From Euryarchaeota archaeon UBA128 (GTDB lineage Archaea; Thermoplasmatota; Poseidoniia; Poseidoniales; Poseidoniaceae): 8,122 bases of DNA. The position numbers were made by a program, and so were the translations under genes. The stretch is from assembly GCA_002496955.1 (NCBI GenBank), contig DALZ01000109.1:8787-16908 (forward strand), written 5' to 3'. Positions within the stretch are counted from its first letter, which is position 1, and each line of letters opens with the position of its first letter. Of this stretch, positions 6,504 to 8,122 are shown in pieces. The notes beneath the pieces were generated by a model that saw nothing but the letters and a program-made list of their open reading frames with translations, was not told where the DNA came from and searched no databases.

Positions 6504-7088
6504 ATGTTTGAGTTAGATCAGGGGATTGCCGATCAGTTGACCGAAGTATCGCTAAATAGTTCAGTTCAGGTAAGATGTGGAAACTCAAATTCATTTATGG
6601 TCACAGCCAGCACATTGATTCCATTATTGCAGGTGTTTGAAATGAAAGGCGTCTATATTTCTGCCAGTCGTGGTGCTGCAGAAGTAATCCAAGCATTTGA
6701 ATCGGTCGGAATAGATGTCTCTCAGATTCAGTTTATTGATCTTGTATCATCAGGGATATTGGGCGGCACCAACATCCCATACAACAATGTTCATTTTGTT
6801 GATAGTCCGATAATGCTCGAGTCTATTCTATTGCGAACCCTGTATATTTTACAAACCAATCAATCGGAAAGAAATTTTGTTTTTGTCGACAGCGTCAACG
6901 CGCTGGCAATTTACAACGATGACAGAATGCTGGCAGAATATCTACACACCTTCATCAATACATTTAGGCAGCAGGATGTGCTATCCGTGATTCTGAATGT
7001 CCCAGACCAGACACCCCCACTTGTATTGTCAAATTTAGATTTATATTGCACCGATTTGGTTGACAGAGGACAGGTCGTAATACACTGA
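6504..7088 (+). CDS. Degenerate KaiC/RecA-fold protein lacking the P-loop
   Basis: 194 residues, clearly shorter than the flanking KaiC-like proteins. It lacks the N-terminal GLDEIL-GGIP module. Where Walker A should be, after a strand reading VQVRC, the sequence is GNSNSFMVTAS, with no Gly-rich loop and no Lys-Thr. The rest keeps the fold's pattern: strand GVYISASRGAAEVIQAFESV in the place of the strand carrying KaiC's catalytic Glu (Glu absent), then a clear Walker B-like strand NFVFVDSVNALAIY (Asp129), a helix, and strand VLSVILNVPD. It ends shortly after a strand where KaiC proteins continue with their C-terminal beta region. It is therefore probably a non-catalytic partner rather than an ATPase. 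It starts 1 nt after the previous stop, so it is translationally coupled to the intact ATPase. The family assignment rests on pattern and context; the function is unknown. Confidence 0.7.
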   Translation: MFELDQGIADQLTEVSLNSSVQVRCGNSNSFMVTASTLIPLLQVFEMKGVYISASRGAAEVIQAFESVGIDVSQIQFIDLVSSGILGGTNIPYNNVHFVDSPIMLESILLRTLYILQTNQSERNFVFVDSVNALAIYNDDRMLAEYLHTFINTFRQQDVLSVILNVPDQTPPLVLSNLDLYCTDLVDRGQVVIH

Positions 7089-7094
7089 GGGTGG
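7087..7094 (+). promoter_or_regulatory. Shine-Dalgarno site of the third KaiC-like gene, overlapping the previous stop
   Basis: GAGGGTGG begins inside the TGA stop of the second gene (7086-7088) and ends 4 nt before ATG 7099. It supports coupled translation of the two genes. Confidence 0.55.
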
Positions 7095-7098
7095 TAAT

Positions 7099-7902
7099 AT
7101 GGCGGGCGAAATCCAATTCGAACAAGAAGATGAAGAATTCTTCGGCAAAGTTGGCTCTTTCGGAATTCCAAAATTCGACAATGAGATGCGGGGAGGCGTG
7201 CCCAGAGGCTTTACCATGATTGCATTCACAGATACGGGCTCTGGGAGTGAATTATTCGCCAAACAGTTTGTTTCACCAGCAGAAGAAGCTGAGAACACCA
7301 TCTATATTTCAACCAACGAAGGACAGGCTGAGATCGTCAGAATATTCCAGAAATACGATTGGCCTCTAGACATTAATGTCAGAACTATAGGTGAAGAATA
7401 TAACAGTAATGTGCTTGAAAAAGAGTTGCTGGCCAGCAGATATAGGCTCGAAGGCTTTCAGTTAGAAGACATTCAAAGGTTGGCTCAAACAAGGTTCGTT
7501 GAAGAAAATAATCAAGACTACCTGACTGAAGTCACCAACGAAGTTATGGCCTTAGGCCCGTATTTTAGAGCCGTTGTTGATAGCCTCGATTTTTTCCTAC
7601 AAAGAGACGACCCAGCTAGGGTTGTGGCAATGGTAAGGATGCTTCAAGCGCACGCACAAATGTATCGCGGCCTGTTATTCATAACAGTTTCAACAGATGG
7701 TTTGTCGCCCAACATCAAGCAAGAATTATCCTCGATTGCAGATATGGTATTATCATTCCAGGTCAGGACTATAGGCTCAGATTTCGAAACCTCAATGATG
7801 GTTTCCAAATTTAGAAACGCGCCAGAGAACCTCAAAATACTCGTGTTCAGAGTAACTCCTGAAGAGGGCATTACACCAGAAACAGTGGAACGTATTGCGT
7901 GA
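7099..7902 (+). CDS. KaiC-like RecA-fold protein with mutated Walker A
   Basis: 267 residues with the full length and order of a KaiC domain. An acidic N-terminal tail (EQEDEEFF) precedes FGIPKFDNEMRGGVPRG (21-37), the family's opening module. The next segment, TDTGSGSELFAKQFV, aligns exactly with GxxGxGKTxxAxQF, but the catalytic Lys-Thr is Ser50-Glu51 and the first Gly is Thr. The following strand, TIYISTNEGQ, keeps one Glu, and the Walker B strand is FRAVVDSLDFFL with Asp161. An insertion-like stretch at about 112-150 includes FQLEDIQRL, echoing FDLEDVHSL of the first gene, which suggests an ancient duplication. The protein likely cannot hydrolyse ATP in the normal way and may form mixed assemblies with the intact first protein. 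It lies 10 nt after the second gene. The exact role is unknown. Confidence 0.82.
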   Translation: MAGEIQFEQEDEEFFGKVGSFGIPKFDNEMRGGVPRGFTMIAFTDTGSGSELFAKQFVSPAEEAENTIYISTNEGQAEIVRIFQKYDWPLDINVRTIGEEYNSNVLEKELLASRYRLEGFQLEDIQRLAQTRFVEENNQDYLTEVTNEVMALGPYFRAVVDSLDFFLQRDDPARVVAMVRMLQAHAQMYRGLLFITVSTDGLSPNIKQELSSIADMVLSFQVRTIGSDFETSMMVSKFRNAPENLKILVFRVTPEEGITPETVERIA

Positions 7903-7935
7903 TGAAAAATCGACACCTCCAAAGAGGGCGAGTTT

Positions 7936-7939
7936 GAGG
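7936..7939 (+). promoter_or_regulatory. Shine-Dalgarno site for the ubiE-like gene
   Basis: GAGG lies 7 nt before ATG 7947. The 44-nt gap after the third KaiC-like gene contains no convincing TATA box, so readthrough is possible. Confidence 0.4.
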
Positions 7940-7946
7940 CTTTAAC

Positions 7947-8122
7947 ATGGCAGGTCGCAGTGCAACGGGCGGATATGACCCCTCTGGCATTGACTTAGAC
8001 GAGTGGGAGATTCTTGAGAGGCAGCTAGAGGAATCCATCCCAAATTACGACAGAGTAAATCGCCTCATGACCTTTGGACAGGATGCTGTCTGGCGGAAGA
8101 ATGTGCGAAGTCATGCAAAACC
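7947..8122 (+). CDS. ubiE: UbiE/MenG-type quinone C-methyltransferase, N-terminal part (3' truncated by window edge)
   Basis: Only the first 58 codons are inside the window. After an acidic, variable N-terminus (MAGRSATGGYDPSGIDLDEW) comes IPNYDRVNRLMTFGQDAVWR (31-50). This matches the family's opening signature, a Tyr-Asp-x-x-Asn-x-x-Met-[ST]-x-Gly-x-x-x-x-Trp-[RK] pattern that lies just before the SAM-binding fold. Enzymes of this family methylate the ring of demethylmenaquinone or a ubiquinone precursor, a step in making the respiratory quinone. The SAM-binding motifs lie beyond the edge, so substrate and completeness cannot be judged. The respiratory link fits ctaA/ctaB at the other end of the window. 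The start codon is supported by GAGG 7 nt upstream. Confidence 0.78.
   Translation, partial: MAGRSATGGYDPSGIDLDEWEILERQLEESIPNYDRVNRLMTFGQDAVWRKNVRSHAK

Noticed and set aside
7914..7927. Small hairpin CCTC-CAAA-GAGG after the third KaiC-like gene
   Set aside because: Only a 4-bp stem, no following T-run, and it sits close to the ubiE ribosome site; too weak to call a terminator.
1..8122. CRISPR array, insertion sequence, toxin-antitoxin or restriction genes
   Set aside because: No regularly spaced repeats, transposase motifs, terminal inverted repeats or defence-gene motifs were seen on either strand.

Overview
The window reads as a piece of an archaeal chromosome, most likely a marine Thermoplasmatota lineage of the Marine Group II/III type (inference). 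The signs are TTG alternative starts, single-domain KaiC/RadA-type ATPases in series, A/T-rich TATA-like boxes ahead of genes, large secreted proteins built of CARDB/fibronectin-like modules with a Pro-Glu linker and a C-terminal membrane anchor, and a tRNA-Ser with an encoded CCA. It also carries aerobic heme A/O synthesis genes. No rRNA or taxonomic marker is present, so the placement is moderate.

Layout. (1) 1-1341, plus strand: the 3' end of a heme A synthase gene (ctaA) followed 4 nt later by a complete heme O synthase gene (ctaB), both making cofactors for a heme-copper terminal oxidase. (2) 1400-1486: tRNA-Ser(GCT). (3) 1487-4438, minus strand: a secreted, membrane-anchored protein of about 983 residues, convergent with the tRNA and with its stop codon directly against the tRNA's CCA. 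(4) 4439-4560: a compact divergent promoter region with one TATA-like stretch, a 16-bp perfect palindrome and several GACTCAT-type repeats. (5) 4561-5643, plus strand: a protein with a pilin-like N-terminal segment and a C-terminal lamin-tail domain. (6) 5720-7902, plus strand: three consecutive KaiC/RecA-fold genes, tightly packed. Only the first keeps a complete P-loop; the second and third have lost the Walker A lysine. (7) 7947-8122: the start of a UbiE/MenG-type quinone methyltransferase, cut by the window edge.

The most interesting unit is 1487-7902: two envelope proteins divergently transcribed from one control region, followed by a trio of KaiC-like proteins (one intact, two degenerate). 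The leader of the lamin-tail gene and the leader of the KaiC operon share a gapless 33-nt element (24 of 33 positions identical, including TCATGA-2nt-CTGTGAGT at identical spacing). This suggests common control and makes a functional link between the envelope proteins and the ATPase trio worth testing. The surrounding ctaA/ctaB and ubiE genes are ordinary respiratory cofactor genes.
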